Assembly (NCBI RefSeq): GCF_905220415.1
Contig: NC_059546.1
Location: forward strand, 3,410,001 to 3,474,000
From: Colias croceus
Lineage: Eukaryota > Arthropoda > Insecta > Lepidoptera > Pieridae
Direction: 5' to 3'
Length of the DNA stretch: 64,000 nucleotides
The notes beneath the pieces are model-generated. The model did not search any database and had not been told where the DNA came from. It saw nothing but the letters and a program-made list of their open reading frames with translations. Of this stretch, positions 1 through 13,800 are shown in pieces; positions within the stretch are counted from its first letter, which is position 1, and the number at the start of each line of letters is the position of its first letter. A program made the position numbers and the translations under genes.

Positions 1-279
1 ACAGTCCCCTAACTCAGTGGTGCCGTAACGAGCGCCGCCTTCCGTCCAAGGAGCGGAAAATTAATTAAACGAATGCAAAGCATTATTCTGCTGCAACTGC
101 AGCGACGTGCTAATCCGAGTTCTTCGCTAAGAATACAATTGCTCATACGTGCTCTTAGTGTGGAGGGAAATGACGAGTGTGAGTGTAAGGTCTGTGTAGT
201 GTGTAACACAACAGTCAAGGTAAACAGAAGAGCCCTCATCTGCAAAGAGGCCAACAAATGCGTATTTTGTATTACATAG
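1..279 (+). CDS. possible Cys-rich terminal exon, unrecognised
   Basis: A GC-richer island at the window edge with an open frame from ATG 73 to TAG 277-279 (68 codons). The last 40 codons are cysteine-rich, with spacing C-x-C-x2-C-x2-C-x12-C-x6-C-x2-C. A usable splice acceptor (GCTCTTAG) lies at about 144-155, so the Cys-rich part could be a last exon entering from outside the window. No polyadenylation signal is obvious just downstream. The opposite strand is also open for about 104 codons, which weakens the case. I do not recognise the family; it could be a chance ORF. Confidence 0.25.
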
Positions 280-3100
280 AATTTAAAGGTTTTATTTGTA
301 TGGTGTGTAAGATGGACTAACAAAAAGAATTTTAATTATTTTCCTGGTAAAAGAATTCGTATTCGTTGTAACCGTATCCGTCGCTGAATATATTTTATTT
401 TTATATATTTCAAATCTTAAAGGTTCATACCTTTATGGCTTGAAATACTGGTACAATGATTGTTTCAGAAACCTAAAATAGCTAAATTCTAATATGACAC
501 AAATAAGATTTAGGTAATTGAACAACCATTAATATCATAAGTTAAACAACAAGATAAAACAAACTAAATGTTTCAACCTCTTTTAAAATTCTCAAATAAA
601 TACAAGAATATTTTAGTCAAATCTAGCAGCTGTTGCTTTAAGAGAAACAAAAGTTTAAAAGCTATATAGATGGGTTCAAAGTTCAAACTTAAGATAGGAT
701 GCATTTTGTTGAATTTTAATACTATTTTCATACGTTAAAGTTGGTTCAAAACTGTATTCTTTACGGGAGAAGCTAAGCTTATACGCCAACCTTATGGAGT
801 TTATCTTGTATGGACATAGAACAGACACAGTTTTAACGTGCAAATTATAATTGAATAACCGTGAAATTTATTGAACTTTCGTTAATCTCGATTGACTAAA
901 GGTGATATTTGAATAAGAATTCTTCAAATAAATTACTACTGAAGAATGGTAATCTTCTGATAGATTATAACTCTTCTTGACTTATGTTCAAATACCTTAG
1001 TAAAGCAGTAACCACTATTTCGTAGAATTCAATAGCTCAGACACCAGATAGTGAAGGTCAAATTTTGAAAACCAATAAAACCGCAGACAGAATTGACAGT
1101 TTCAAAATTAAATTAAGGTCAACGTAACCTTATTAATGAAATTAGCAGACCATCAATCTAAACAGAAAATTTAGTCTTCTGCTCACGACAAGTGAGTGAC
1201 AAGGGGCCAACTTAGAGGCTGCGCGGTCTAAACGCTCCCACGAGTTTAAGCAATTTTTCTTCCTCTAATCATATTAAATTTACAAGCCTTAAAGAATCAT
1301 TTGGCAGTATTACATCTAAACTGAATAAAGTCTCTCATTAAGCCGTAATGTTTTATCTCTTTGTGAGATTTTTCATTACACTTTTTCAAGACTGACGTAT
1401 TTCCTTTATTTATATTATCTTCAAGCTCTCGTAATTAAATAGAAACCTTTTGATATCTTATGATAATATGTACTCCGAGTTTCTTCTTAAGGTTGTTAGT
1501 TGTACTATTTTTACAAGTATCGTATTCCATTATTTGTATGAATGTGGATGTAAGCCGAAAGTCAATATTATGGCTCCTGGCAAGGTACTCTTTTAGCTTC
1601 TTATTTTGAGACATAACGATACGACTAGGTAAAAATTAAATAGGTAAAAATATATTATACACACACAAACATCTACACATAGACATTAAAACTGTTGTGA
1701 GGTTTTTTAATCCAAACATTTCCTACATATACATACGTCTGATAAATACATTGAAGATTTTAATCAGAATAATACCAGCTAAACTACAGTTTTTGTTTCA
1801 CAATATCTAGTACACTGTTTTTGTGCACAATATTAATCAACGCTTACAAATAACGAGAGTTTACATTATGTTCATATAGAACAAACCAGATGATTAACGC
1901 AAGGACGGATATATGCTCTAATCATGTCACTACTCTATATTATGTGATTATGAATTTCCTACGCGACTCGACTACGTACATGTAACTCAATTAATCCAAC
2001 ATATATTTGTAAATTGGAAGCAATGTCACGAATATTAACATATGCAATATATTAATACTATAAATAGTACAAATGCCCTGAATTGGATTTGAACATTTGA
2101 AGCCATAGGAGCAATAGCCAGGCACAATCAGGATCTTTAAATGTTTAAAATTTTTCTAATGGTATCCTTGTGTCACAACCCGAATTAAATATATTTGTCC
2201 ACTTGTAGAATACAATTTTTAAATAACATGAAGATCTAGCTTTTGGCCTTTGTCATTAATTGTTGCCTAATAAATTATATTGCTTCTGATCGTAATAATG
2301 TTCTAATAACTATGAACCATAATTTTACTTTAATTTTATCTTCCGTTTTAGGGGGTCATCTAAACCATCGGCTGTTATCAACAATCAGCAGAAAATATCA
2401 CTCATTTTTCACCCTTTCATTGTCAACAATTTGTCATCATTGAAAACGAAAGTGAATAATGGGGGTAGATAAAACAAAACATTCGTCACGCGCAATCTCA
2501 TGGTTTGAAAACAGTAACGTGTATTTGACGGCAATTAGTTAGAAGTGAACTTGACTGAGTGAGAAACTCGAATGAGTGAGGAATTTCAATGAGTGAGGAA
2601 CTTGAACGAGTTGATGTGGAATTTTGGCTGTTATAAAATTTTCCTTATAAATTTCTTGCTGTATCATGCTTCGTTGTGGTATTCCTAATGTTATTTTCGT
2701 ACATGATTGAGGTGCCGACGTTGCATTTTTTGGTGTATCATCCTGTCATCGAATGTTAAAGAAGAAATATATCTTTTTAAATATGCCTACATGTCCATTT
2801 ATTTTCTCTTTGAATTCCTAATTTGATAATAATAAGATCAGCTATAACTGGTATACCTAACTACACATACGTCATACATTCACAACTTTCGCACAAAAAG
2901 TAAATTTAACTACATACCGAACACAATGTTTTGCAGATCACAGTAACTTAACAATTTATAGCTGTTGTTCACTAAAAGTGCTCTCAACGAAAGTAGTGAC
3001 CACAAATCAAACAAGTGCTGGATCGAACTGAGATAATTTATTAGTCCCGTTGTTGTGAACAGTATTTGGTTGTTAGTGATGCGATTTGTTAAAACGACTG
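280..3100. other. AT-rich non-coding stretch
   Basis: No convincing gene. The only local structure is a 17-bp unit repeated three times at 2556-2606 (unit TGAGTGAGRAAYTYSAA). Short open frames here have no splice context or recognisable motifs. Confidence 0.6.
2556..2606. repeat. three tandem 17-bp units
   Basis: Units at 2556-2572, 2573-2589 and 2590-2606, each starting TGAGTGAG and differing by a few bases. Visible directly; function unknown. Confidence 0.7.
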
Positions 3101-3104
3101 ACAG

Positions 3105-3278
3105 GTTTTGAGAGTTCCGTACCGAAAAGTTAAAACGGGACCCTATTACTGAGACTTCGTCTGTCTGTCTGTCTCAAGGCTGTATCTCATAAACCGTGAT
3201 AGCTAGAAAGCTGAAATTTTCACAAATGATGTATTTATTTTCGTTGAGTCCGACTCGCACTTGGCCGGTTTTTTTATA
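3105..3278 (+). repeat. dispersed SINE-type repeat with GAGTCCGACTCGCAC end
   Basis: Starts around GAGTTCCGTACC, contains a short TCTG run, a TGAAATTTTCAC block, and ends GAGTCCGACTCGCAC then TTGGCCGGTTTTTTT. This ending is a common interspersed repeat of lepidopteran genomes. No coding capacity. The 5' end is approximate. Confidence 0.6.
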
Positions 3279-5219
3279 ATGTTTGAACTTAAATGTTATT
3301 TTACGCTAGTTATGCTCTATTCAGAACATATATTATCATCTTGAGTTCCAAAGTATTAAAAGACGAAGACTATAACAATGATAATAATTGATAATATAAT
3401 ATTAAGCGTAGATAAAATAAATAGGTACTGAACCTCTGTAAGGAGTTGTTGATCTTAATACATGTTGTTCTTTTGTTAAATATAACAGAAATGTTATAAG
3501 TGAAAGAATCATTATTTTAATTATTTAAAATCTAATTCATTCTTATTCCTTACTCTCTCTCCGATAGATATAGAATTACTAAAGGAAAACAAAACAAAAA
3601 TGAATAATAATTATTACAATATAGTGAAATATTTAATTTAAATGCGTTACAATTAATTATTTATTATATCATTTACCGTAGTAAAATCTGAATAAACCTT
3701 TGATGTTGCATTTTACCTTTACCAACAATTTTTCGGCTTTACAATCCGCCTCAGGACATAATTTGAAAATTCCCGGGAAGCGTGGTCGTTGAAAAAAGTA
3801 CAATAGTTCTAGGAAACAGAATGGATGGCGTACCTAATCGATACTCGTTTTTCTAAACGATTCAGGTAAAGTGTAAAAAATAACTGCTCTTAGGTCAGTT
3901 ATTGTAAGTATTTCCTGGCAATTGAAGGAGCAGGGAAATTCGTACAGTACAGGCTAAAAAGTTTTCTAAATTAAGGTCATGGCGTTGCGTCGGTCGGATA
4001 ACAATATGACTATTCAATATGAGTGAAGCCTTTGGTGAACGTTTGGCTTATTATAATATGTATCAAGTATTGTAAGTATATTTTCATCATAAAAGGCAAG
4101 TAATTAAAATCACCGCATCCACTCCAATGCTCGAGATTATTTTTACTAGCTGTTGTTATTGTATAAATTTCAAAGAAATTCACAAATTCAAATTAATTTT
4201 TCTAAGTAAATTGATACCATATACATACACATTAATTTCTAAATCAATATCAATGTTTGAATCTAACCCGTATTTTTCTCGGAAAAATAGCATCGAGCTG
4301 CAAATATTATCATACTCCTGGCCTACATATCTACTCGTGTTTGTTTTAGCAATAGCTAGCTACTAGTTATTCTGTGGCAATAGCCCCATGTTTGTGTGTA
4401 CATAAAAATAGGGGTGTAACACTGAAACTATAAGCGGTATATACGTACTAATTAACTGCATCTAAACAATGAAAAATATACAATCACTTAATTTTAATTG
4501 GTGTCACATTCAAAGCCCTATTTACCTCAGTACTTTAAGCCCTACGTAATCTCAGATACGGTACACCTTTATCACGAAACGCTCTTATTATTTCAGAGTC
4601 AAACGTAATGAAATTTAATTATTCCGAAGCAGTGGCAAACGAGGAACGGAAATTAATACATAGGCACGTTCAAGCCGAACTTCGGTGATTACAGACTCAA
4701 CCGAAGCGGCCCTAGGGTATCGAAACTTTCTTACGAATCCTTTAAGACAAAATTTAAATGCAAACGGAACAAATCTAACGGCCCGCCGATGAAATACAGC
4801 ATAATTCTAAGTATTCAAAGATTAATATTTAAGAAAACTTCGCCAGCTCTACAAAGGATTGCCGAAGTTTCCGTATATCGTTCTTTTGATGATTAAATTT
4901 TCTTTTCATTAAACTTTCCGAGTGGATACAATTACTTCTTGGCGTCTTGACTCTTGGGATTAATAAAACGATTACATTTCACTTGGGTAATGAAATATTT
5001 TTCCTTTGTTTTCATTGGTATGATTGTAACTTTGATAAGAATATACCTTTAAATACACAATTCTGCAGAACCTTTTTTCCATAGCATAAATTGGAATATG
5101 AAATGAGAATATGACGGATATGTGGGAGCACTAATTGGACACGATATTTTATGGCCGGTGTAAGTTACTAAACTTTTCAATGGCGCAAAATGCTACAAAT
5201 ATAGTTATCCACGTGGAAA
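3279..5219. other. non-coding stretch
   Basis: No supported gene. The block 4500-4980 is less AT-biased than its surroundings and has no ORF, so it could be a conserved non-coding element; this is inference from composition only. Confidence 0.5.
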
Positions 5220-5296
5220 TTGGAAGTGTACTTTGTTGTAGAAGTATACTTTGTTGTCAATAAATGTTTCATTCATTCATTCATTCATTCATTCAA
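5220..5296 (+). repeat. LINE-like 3' end with (ATTC)n tail
   Basis: CAATAAATGTTTC is followed by six or more ATTC units (about 5269-5294). A polyadenylation-like motif plus a short tandem tail is how 5'-truncated jockey-type LINE copies end in insects. The unique part is too short to name a family. Confidence 0.4.
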
Positions 5297-5334
5297 GTGA
5301 AATTCATTTTACAAGTGTATTTAGGAATAATTTA

Positions 5335-5357
5335 TTAAATAAATAAATAAATAAATA
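5335..5357. repeat. (AAAT)n microsatellite
   Basis: Five to six AAAT units. It may be the tail of a decayed retroelement, but no element body is recognisable next to it. Confidence 0.6.
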
Positions 5358-7392
5358 TAAACAAATCATTTATTTGCACCATTTTGAGTTACAAAAATTT
5401 AATGACCCAGGCTCCTAATATAGTTGTTAACTGTTTTTCAGGAGCCTGAAATATTATATTTATTTCTGTTAAACAATACCTACCTTCTGATTAATTTAAG
5501 GAGTTTATTCGTAAATAAGCCATCTATGACAATGTGTGATACGTAAACTTCTGTCATATCTTTGCAAGAATGGTGTTTTCGACACCATACAAATGTTTAC
5601 CAGTAAATTGTTGCAATAATAATCTTACGACTAAAATACATATCAGTCCATTACTGCATTACGTTGTACATTAAATGTAAGTGTCAGCCAGTTAAGGCAC
5701 ATCTCGCACGTAACCAACAAACGCCGGGACGCACATTAATCACACGAAGAAAATATTCCAACATTATATCCTATATGGAGTTTTATAAACTTGATGGATT
5801 ACACGCCGTTATTGAACTTTTTACGTGACTAGCTTCACCTATATGTATATTTTTTTTGTGTGATCAAATTATGTAGAGATATCATGTCTCGTTTATTTAC
5901 CTGTTCTTTTTATTAATAAAAAACACCCACAAAATAAGTATAATATACACGTATTTGTGTCGTTTCTTTTTACAGTAAAGAGATTTCATCCAATTCAATG
6001 TTAAATAACATTAAAGATAGGGACAACGAAGCCATTTTATTTTATGGCCACTGTTTTAAACTGTAGGTACCTTAAGCCAAAAGTAAGTTTCGCAGAAAAT
6101 CTTGTCTTCTTCATTTTACCGTCTAGACTAAATTGGTCTATTATTACTATGACTATCGAATAAAATGTCACAATTTATAGTCAATCACATAAAACATAGT
6201 AAATGTGGATGATAATGTGATCTCTGAGGACTTTTATCTTTCATCTTTCACTCGAAACGACTTTGTGTTACAAATTTTAGGATGGTTTTTCTGCTTCATA
6301 ACTTTTAAATTGCAGTTCAGAATACTTTTGTTTACAGCAATGCGTTGCTCGATATGTTTTCTTGAAAGTAATATGTATTTATTCTATGTCTTCTTTCATT
6401 TTAAGAAACATGAACTACCTACTTACTATTAAATTATCTACTCTCTGACATAATCAATATTAAGTTCTAGTGGTATTTAATTGTATAATATAATTTATAG
6501 AAAAACAGCGACTCAAATGTCTGAGATTTTTAACCAAATTGAATTATACTAAACACAGCAGACATTATTCAAATCTCAACCAGTCGGTCGGTCTTCACAT
6601 ACCTTCTAGATACATTATTAATTCATGAAATCACGTTACATATTCCGAAATCAGTATTTAGGTGTATTAAATATTCAGTATCGGTCAAATTGCATGTAAA
6701 GCTCCATGTCCACTAAGTTCTGGACGAATTCTTAAAGCAATATAACGAATCAGGCATATTACCACAGATCACTTAATATATAGTTACTACCTACTAGTAT
6801 TGTATAGGATATATAATTATATAATATTATCTGTAGCACGGCCGATGAAATTGCGTGTACCGCTGTTTTCCTCGGCCGAGCGACGTTCACACCGACCGAG
6901 CGCTGCAATTGCTTCGCGAGGCTGCTCGCTCTGTGTGAACTCGCCTCATCACGATCGAACTCCGTTACGTAAACGTTCGAGGCAATATGAAAATGTAGAG
7001 AGCCATAAGTGGACACGCAGCTTTGCATAACGGTTGGAGGTTCTTGAAGCGAGGTTCCCCGAAATTATCCAAAATACCGCTGGAACAAAATACGAGCCAC
7101 GATGGGGAATTACCGCTATTGTGCTTGTATTAAGCTCTTTAATATGTTAAGCTATTGAATTCAATATGAGCACATACAAGGTTTAAAGGAACCTGAACGA
7201 ATGTGGCGGGATTATAACCATAATTTATTGTGTACTTTATTAATTTTAGGGATTTTATTCATGTGAATGAAAACGGTTTCTACAATAACACGTTTCGAAA
7301 TAAGAATTTATACATATAATATTTATGCATATACCTACGTGTATGTAATATGAAGAAAACATATACGTCTACTTAAATAACAATTATACTCC
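5358..7392. other. non-coding stretch with GC-rich palindromic island
   Basis: No supported gene. The island at about 6835-7020 is far GC-richer than its surroundings and has an imperfect inverted repeat: GTTCACAC and GACCGAGCG facing CGCTC and TGTGTGAAC at about 6886-6941. Open frames on both strands there (6759-7030) look like products of base composition. Confidence 0.5.
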
Positions 7393-7588
7393 ACTAGCTA
7401 TGCCCTGCGGTTTTACCCGCAGTGCTCCACTCCTGTTATTCTTAGCGTGATGATATATAGGCTGCCTTCCTCGATAAACGGGCTATCTAATACCGAAAGA
7501 ATTTTTCAAATCGGACCAGAAGTACCAGAGATTAGCGCGTTCAAACAAACAAACAAACTCTTCAGCTTTATAATATTATAGTATGGAT
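7393..7588 (+). repeat. SINE-type repeat, family B
   Basis: Begins ACTAGCTATGCCCTGCGGTT, contains CCTTCCTCGATAAACGGGCT, CCGAAAGAATTTTTCAAATC and (AAAC)n, and ends TTTATAATATTATAGTATGGAT. Full length relative to the other B copies (10253, 14208, 15951, 54047). Non-autonomous; the tail type suggests mobilisation by an RTE-like LINE (inference). Confidence 0.75.
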
Positions 7589-8159
7589 GAATAAATGACC
7601 AGTTCGTACAATACGCACTAAAGGTGAAATATTACTTTGGAATGCCTATAAATATTTTATTATTCAATCCATTGGTAAAAGACAAAGGGTATATCAACCG
7701 CTGAGGGTATAATAAAGTCATTATTCAATATTCATCATAAGCACGTTAGATTACAGTGAATAAGAATAAAGTGGGATAAATTGTGACCACATTAGAGGTT
7801 CATTAGGAGAAGTAACTCAGCTTGCAGACTCATCCACAACAATGGGCCCATTAATACTTGTCTTTATTATACCTCAGATAATATTTATATCGCAAAGAAA
7901 TGATAGTCTTTGCGTTTTCATTTTACTGTTATAACCTTATTAGCAGCGGTTTGAAATAACCATTAAAACTGTCGAGACTTTTTATACTTTAGCTATGATA
8001 GGAAAAACGATTTTGATTTATGAGATTTTGTAATAGTTTTGGAATGTGGTTTTGTTGTTTCATTTAAACAATTGTGGGTTTTAATACCGCGTTTAATAGT
8101 TATTAATGAATTCTATTCCCTTGTTGGCGGTTTGATGGATGTAGTTGACATTTATTTTA

Positions 8160-8341
8160 GGGCTGTTTTTTCAATCCTTGGTTTAAACTTTAAACTTATT
8201 CATCGAATAACGTAATAAACTACCATTTCAAAAATGTATTCTAATTGTCCGTATTTGACAGTTTTCAGGTGACATTTTAAAACGTTCGAGTTATACTTTA
8301 TTGGACGTATAAACTTTAACCAAGGATTAAAAAATCGGCCC
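8160..8341. mobile_element. 182-bp MITE with inverted repeats
   Basis: Ends GGGCTGTTTTTTCAATCC and its inverted partner GGATTAAAAAATCGGCCC give inverted repeats of about 34 bp that continue through CCTTGGTTAAACTTTA. The flanks TTTA (8156-8159 and 8342-8345) are a likely 4-bp target duplication. No ORF, so it needs a transposase from elsewhere. Confidence 0.7.
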
Positions 8342-8345
8342 TTTA

Positions 8346-10252
8346 TGGTGTAATTAATAGCAAGATGATCTTTGGTTTCTCATAATTTCAAGGCATTTTC
8401 TCTTTTGAATTGTTTCCATAATCTCTCGTAAAGTTTAAGTTCGTACCAGAGGAATGCTAAATTAAGAATTTTTTTTCGTACATGGAGAAAGATTAAATGT
8501 TAATTTAAGTGCATTAAATTATAAAAAATTAAATAAACATCATTGATAGAAAGAAATAGAAATAGCCTTACAATTAAAATACCAGCAACTTAACGTTCTA
8601 TTCCAATTCGCATTACTTATGTTGAGTGAGAGCTAATTTACACAACCGTCTGAACAATTGCTACTAGATTTTTAATGCTATTCAAAGAAACGCTTTAATT
8701 AAATATTCTTAATTAAAGTATGCATGCGATACGTAGGCATCATGGCCAAAGAGAATACAAATACTACGTATCATGGCGTCTGCTAGTTTGATTTAATTTA
8801 TACGTTTTATTTAAAACTTCATTTGTGAAGAACCTATAAATGTGGAAGTGAAAAAAAAGTAAATTCCGTGAGATAGTAAATCTATTTAATGCAATTCGTT
8901 AACTACAATATAATTAAAAAAAAGTAGGATAGTGAAGGGTTGAGAAATTTAATTTTTCTACTGAAATTTTACCTTTTCCCTTGACACCGTCTTGTTTCCA
9001 AAAGAGCCGGACTGCAGTAAAACCTGTTTAAAATTCTCCAATTGTACTGCGTACTATAAATCTAACTTCAGAAAAGCTTTTAGTTGTAAATTTTGCCGTA
9101 TTTTGTACAAAATTTTGAGCACCCTTTTATAAATAAGAACTTGGTTCTACAAATATCCCGGGTTAAAGTAACGTTCAAATATTAATTAATGGCACGATGT
9201 AAATTTTAATTATAATTTATTATTTATAATCTATGTTTCTAAACTGTAAATGGCGTAAATAATATATACCTACTCTGTGCTTTGTTATGACGTCAATTAT
9301 TGTAAATTATTATTGAAGGTTAAAATAAAACTACCCACATTATCATTGTAAAAGTGTTAAATCGTTTATATGTATCTCCTCTTAAATTAGTGAAAATGAA
9401 TTTTAAAATAGTGAAGTTTAATAATATAAAAACAAGTTCTTCACAAATTTGTATGCTCCCTACTCGTAAACCAGAAGAAATAATTTGTAAAATACGAGCC
9501 CAATCTATTTAACATGTAGAAAATAGATTTTTTTAATAGTAAGTATATACCTATGAAGTTATTTATTTTTTCCTTTTCTTTATGTTGACGTAATATTATC
9601 TAGGTGAGGATAACTATAATTTTGAAATAGGTACCAACGTTTATCACGTAATAAGTAGTAGAAAGTACTATCTATTTAATTAAAAATCAAGTCAATACAT
9701 AAGCACCAAAATATATCCCTACTTAAAAATCCCAACTGATTTTATCTCAAGTACTAAATTGTGTCTCATCACTCCAAATACAATGCGGGTCGCTCTTGAC
9801 CTGACTTTCTTGGGACCCTTGAATGGACCCTTAAGGGAGAGCTTATTTAAGTTAGAACCGAGTCCGCATTGTGGCCAGATCCTACTGGATACCTCATAAT
9901 ACTTGACTTTTGACGTTTGAGCCGAATCATTTGTATGCATAAGCGGCATCATGTCAGGGATTGTGAAGCTCGTAAATGTCCCCTTTAATCCCAAAGATTT
10001 GGGCGGATTGAAAATATGACGTACGAAATGGATGATTATTATCAAAGTATTATATTAATGGTTGTTATTAGCTTCTGTAATGAGTTTTCAGGCTTGATAA
10101 ATCATTATTACGGTTTGAAATATTGCTACTCTAACAATATAAGGCATTACAATATAATATTATATCTATCTATAGAACTGAAAGTTTCTTAATATGTTTG
10201 GTATATATTATACTACTTTATTAACAATAGGTATTAACCGATATATAATAAT
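8346..10252. other. non-coding stretch with a GC-richer block
   Basis: Mostly AT-rich with no supported gene. The block 9719-10045 is GC-richer and open for 108 codons on the minus strand, with a 40-50 codon open frame on the plus strand too. It has no recognised domain and no good splice context; it could be a decayed repeat or captured fragment. Confidence 0.4.
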
Positions 10253-10441
10253 ACTAGCTGCTACGCGCGGTTTCACCCCCGTGGCTCCAGTCCTGTTGCC
10301 CGTAGCGTGATGAAATATAGCTTATTACCTTCCTCGATAAATGGGCTAACTAACACCGAAAGAATTTTTCAAATCGGACCAGTAGTTCCCGAGATTAGTG
10401 CGTTCAAACAAACAAACAAACTCTTCAGCTTTATAATATTA
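10253..10441 (+). repeat. SINE-type repeat, family B
   Basis: ACTAGCTGCTACGCGCGGTT head, CCTTCCTCGATAAATGGGCT core, (AAAC)n and CTCTTCAGCTTTATAATATT tail. It lies 370 bp upstream of the protease-like start codon, so it may sit in that gene's promoter region. Confidence 0.75.
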
Positions 10442-10790
10442 GCACAGACTAATAATAATATACTACGTATACAATATTAGTATAGTTAAATGACAGTAAT
10501 TAATGAATAAATTTCTTATTAAATTATATTTTTGCAGAAAACATATGAATATTTAAATATACTTTACATGAATATAATAATAAATGAATATATTATTTAC
10601 AGAATAGTAAAGTTTCTCCAATATTGTGATTCCTCCAACAATACATCGACACATTAATTGGAATTGCGAGGAAGCGATCCAATATCGGGCTGCAAGTATA
10701 ATTTTATTTGAATATGTATTGAGCCATGCAATTATTTTCAAACGAATAGGTAATAAACGTGAAGTAAACATTTGACTTTTTCAATTAAAA

Positions 10791-10814
10791 ATGAAAGGTT
10801 GTACGTGGAAATGA
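10791..10814 (+). promoter_or_regulatory. possible upstream ORF overlapping the start codon
   Basis: ATG 10791 opens a 7-codon frame whose TGA (10812-10814) overlaps the proposed main ATG (10811-10813) as ATGA. This allows termination-reinitiation only if the transcript starts upstream, which cannot be told from sequence. Confidence 0.25.
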
Positions 10815-10886
10815 ATTTAATTTCGCAATTTACTTCCACAGCGTTCGTGGTATCGTTACGGTTGTGTATAACTGCATATGTTACAG
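10811..10886 (+). CDS. protease-like gene, exon 1 (signal-like N-terminus)
   Basis: 25 codons plus one base from ATG 10811. The donor CAG/GTTTGT at 10887 gives phase 1, which exon 2 needs; a better-looking donor GTAAGT at 10904 would break the frame. The peptide is hydrophobic (AFVVSLRLCITAYVT) but has no basic n-region, so this start is tentative. Confidence 0.45.
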
Positions 10887-13800
10887 GTTTGTTTTATATT
10901 GACGTAAGTGTGTTTTATTTTAATGCCTAACTTTACGTAATGAGATTTTTTTCAATCATGACCTGTGATTCAAAGCTAACGCTTTTGTTTAATTCGTTTT
11001 AAGCCTATATTGCAGAGGAAGATAGTTACTCTTTCGTAGCACTGATCGAGTGAGTAGATATAAAATGAATTGTGTATACCTACACTAAACATTCTTGTAT
11101 AATAATTCATACTTCGATTACCTCTTGATGGAACTGCATTTTCATAGTTAAGATTTTTAAAGAAACACACAGTTCATTAGTTCCACTATTATTTCGATTT
11201 TATTGCAAACAACTACGACTAACTATTCTTTTATATAAAATAACATGATTCAATCAATACTGAACTGATCTCTAGAATCAAAAATCTGAATTTGCTGTAT
11301 CGAAAAACTAAAATACATTTTTCGTGTATACCATGTGCAGATTTATAAGGGCCATTAATTAAACTCGATTTCGCGTCAATTATGTTCCAGTATCGTTTTA
11401 ACGGATGGCGCTAAAAGAACATGCACCGGGACTATTATTCACGACAACGTTGTTATCACCATCGCCCACTGCTTGTTAGTATGGTATCTTTAAAATGAAG
11501 TGCTATGTGCATTTTTACGCGGCAATAGGGTATTGGATTGAACGTAATATTGTGGTAATATAGTTTGTTGAAGCGTTTTCTTAGCTTGTGGAATGCTGAA
11601 TTAAGTATTGTAATTTTCTTAGGATTTGCTTGATTTTCTTAATTGTGATACTGTAGTTAATTATTAATGCAATAACAGTTTCAATATTTAAATAAGTTTG
11701 TAAAAATCTAATGTAAAAATTTTATGATACAGTCTTAAGTTTTGTTTATATCTCATCTTCGTTTTGTTTACCAACTCTGTCGGCCAAAAAACAACTAGAT
11801 TTTATTTAAAATCCTAGACTAGAGCAGCGTTATTAGTTCTTAGCTTAATTTAAATTTATGAGCAAACATAGACAGAAAATTATATTTAAATAGTTGTTTT
11901 ATCTATATTAAATTTAATGATATTTCTATACTTAGTTTATGCGTGGCACCTAGAGGTACATACTCTTCAACAATCTTAAGTTTCATCAACATTGGTAGTT
12001 TTGGCATGAAAGAGTAAAAATATTCCATCCATACAAAAATTCGCATTCATACTAATTCATAGTAGCTAAGATATCATTCTACAGGATAGGACGTAATTCT
12101 TTATTTAAAACTAGCGGTCCGCCCCGGCTTCGCCCGTGGTACATATTTCACAATAAAAGGTAGCCTATGTTCTTTCTCAGAGTCTAAAGATTGTCTGTGC
12201 CAAATTTCATCAAAATCGGTCCAGTAGTTTATGCGTGGAAGCCATACATACATACAAACCTTTTCTCTATATAATATTAGTTTATATAACACAGGTGTAA
12301 GAAACAAAAGCCAAACAAATATAACATTTGTTTCTTCTATCCCAACACATACACAATGTATCTCCTGTATTAATAAAACCTAGCGAGATTTACCTTTTTT
12401 GAATTATTCTAGTGCTGTTCAAATGCACAATTTATTCTAGAACATGTAAGAAACTGCTTATAATAAAACATACGCTTCTGTTTTATGAATTCTAAGATGT
12501 GGTACTTTCGTCTACTTTTTTCGGATGCTACATTTTATTTAGATTTTAGCTTCCTTGAATATACTTAGATTTATTATTATCAAAGGTATTATTGTTTATT
12601 TTGTGTTCTTTAACCGACTTCAAAAAAAAGGGGGAGGTTATCAATTCGGCCGGTATATTTTTTTTTTTTTTTTTTATGTATGTACACCGATTACTCCGAG
12701 GTTTCTGAACCGATTTACGTGATTCTTTTTTGTTCGATGCGGGATGGTGTCGAATTGGTCCCATAAGAATTTTATTCGGATAGGCCTAGTAGTTTTTATT
12801 TTATGAGCATTTTTGTCTGTAGGTATTTGTAAATTTTGCAAGTGCAAGTTTGAAGTCGGTTGTTTTTAACGCAGTTATCACTTGTTTGGAGAATAAAATC
12901 TATTCAGTAGTTTTGGAGCCTATCTTTAGAAACAAATATAAATTAAATATTAATTATAATTTATATTATGTATAGTTTCAATACAAATAAATACCTATTT
13001 AGCAATATGGCCACCTTGTGCTGCTTTATGTTATTTTTTTGGAACGCAGTTAAGAATTTTCAACCAACCATTCATAAATATCATATTAAGTTTTTAATAA
13101 TAAACTTTATTAACAACTTTATTAATAATAATTTATTAAATAAACTTTACAGCATCCAAGAGAAAGACAGACAAACCCAAGCAGAATTGACCGCGTCTTT
13201 CGTGGTTATTGGCACAAAGAAAATGTTTGACACCGGTTATGAGCAATACCTGCCTATAGAGCGAGTGATCATCCATCCAGACTTCAAGGGATGGTCTCAT
13301 GACCTGGCTCTAGTGTTCACGTTTGCAAGTATGGTATCGGATAAGCCTGGGAGGATAATACCGTTGGCGAATGATGGGTTAATGACCCCCGTGGATGGGA
13401 ACGTGACGGTTATCAGTTGGGGACGGTGTAAGGATGTAAATGTAAGATTTTTGGAAAGTTTATGTGGGATTCAGAAACATTAATACTTAATCAATTGAGT
13501 CTATAGACAGAATGCGTAACTAGTATATTGTAAAAACGATAAAAAATATTTCCAAAAGAAACTAAAAATAATAAATATTTTAGATATAGCACGTGCTTCC
13601 AACATCGCCATACCTTTTTACTTCAGAGAATTAGAGCTGAAAAGTCAAGTCATTAAATAAAAAATAAAAATTCACACTTTTTATTACCAGTATTCAAGAA
13701 TATTCAAACTAAAAATAATGGTACATTCATCTGCAATGTTATCGCTTTTCAATAAAATTTAATTAAGATTATTAATTGGTCTATGTGAAACTTATTTTCA

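Noticed and set aside
9719..10045. 108-codon minus-strand ORF
   Set aside because: GC-richer, but no domain and no splice logic, and the other strand is partly open; kept only as a note in the stretch description.
10887..10910. Donor GTAAGT at 10904 for exon 1
   Set aside because: It is a better consensus match, but it gives phase 0 and exon 2 needs phase 1; the GTTTGT donor at 10887 fits.
12546..12764. ORFs over the AACCGACTTC repeats, here and at 15280-15501, 23001-23210 and 61068-61382
   Set aside because: The same peptide recurs because the repeat recurs; the frames are broken differently in each copy.
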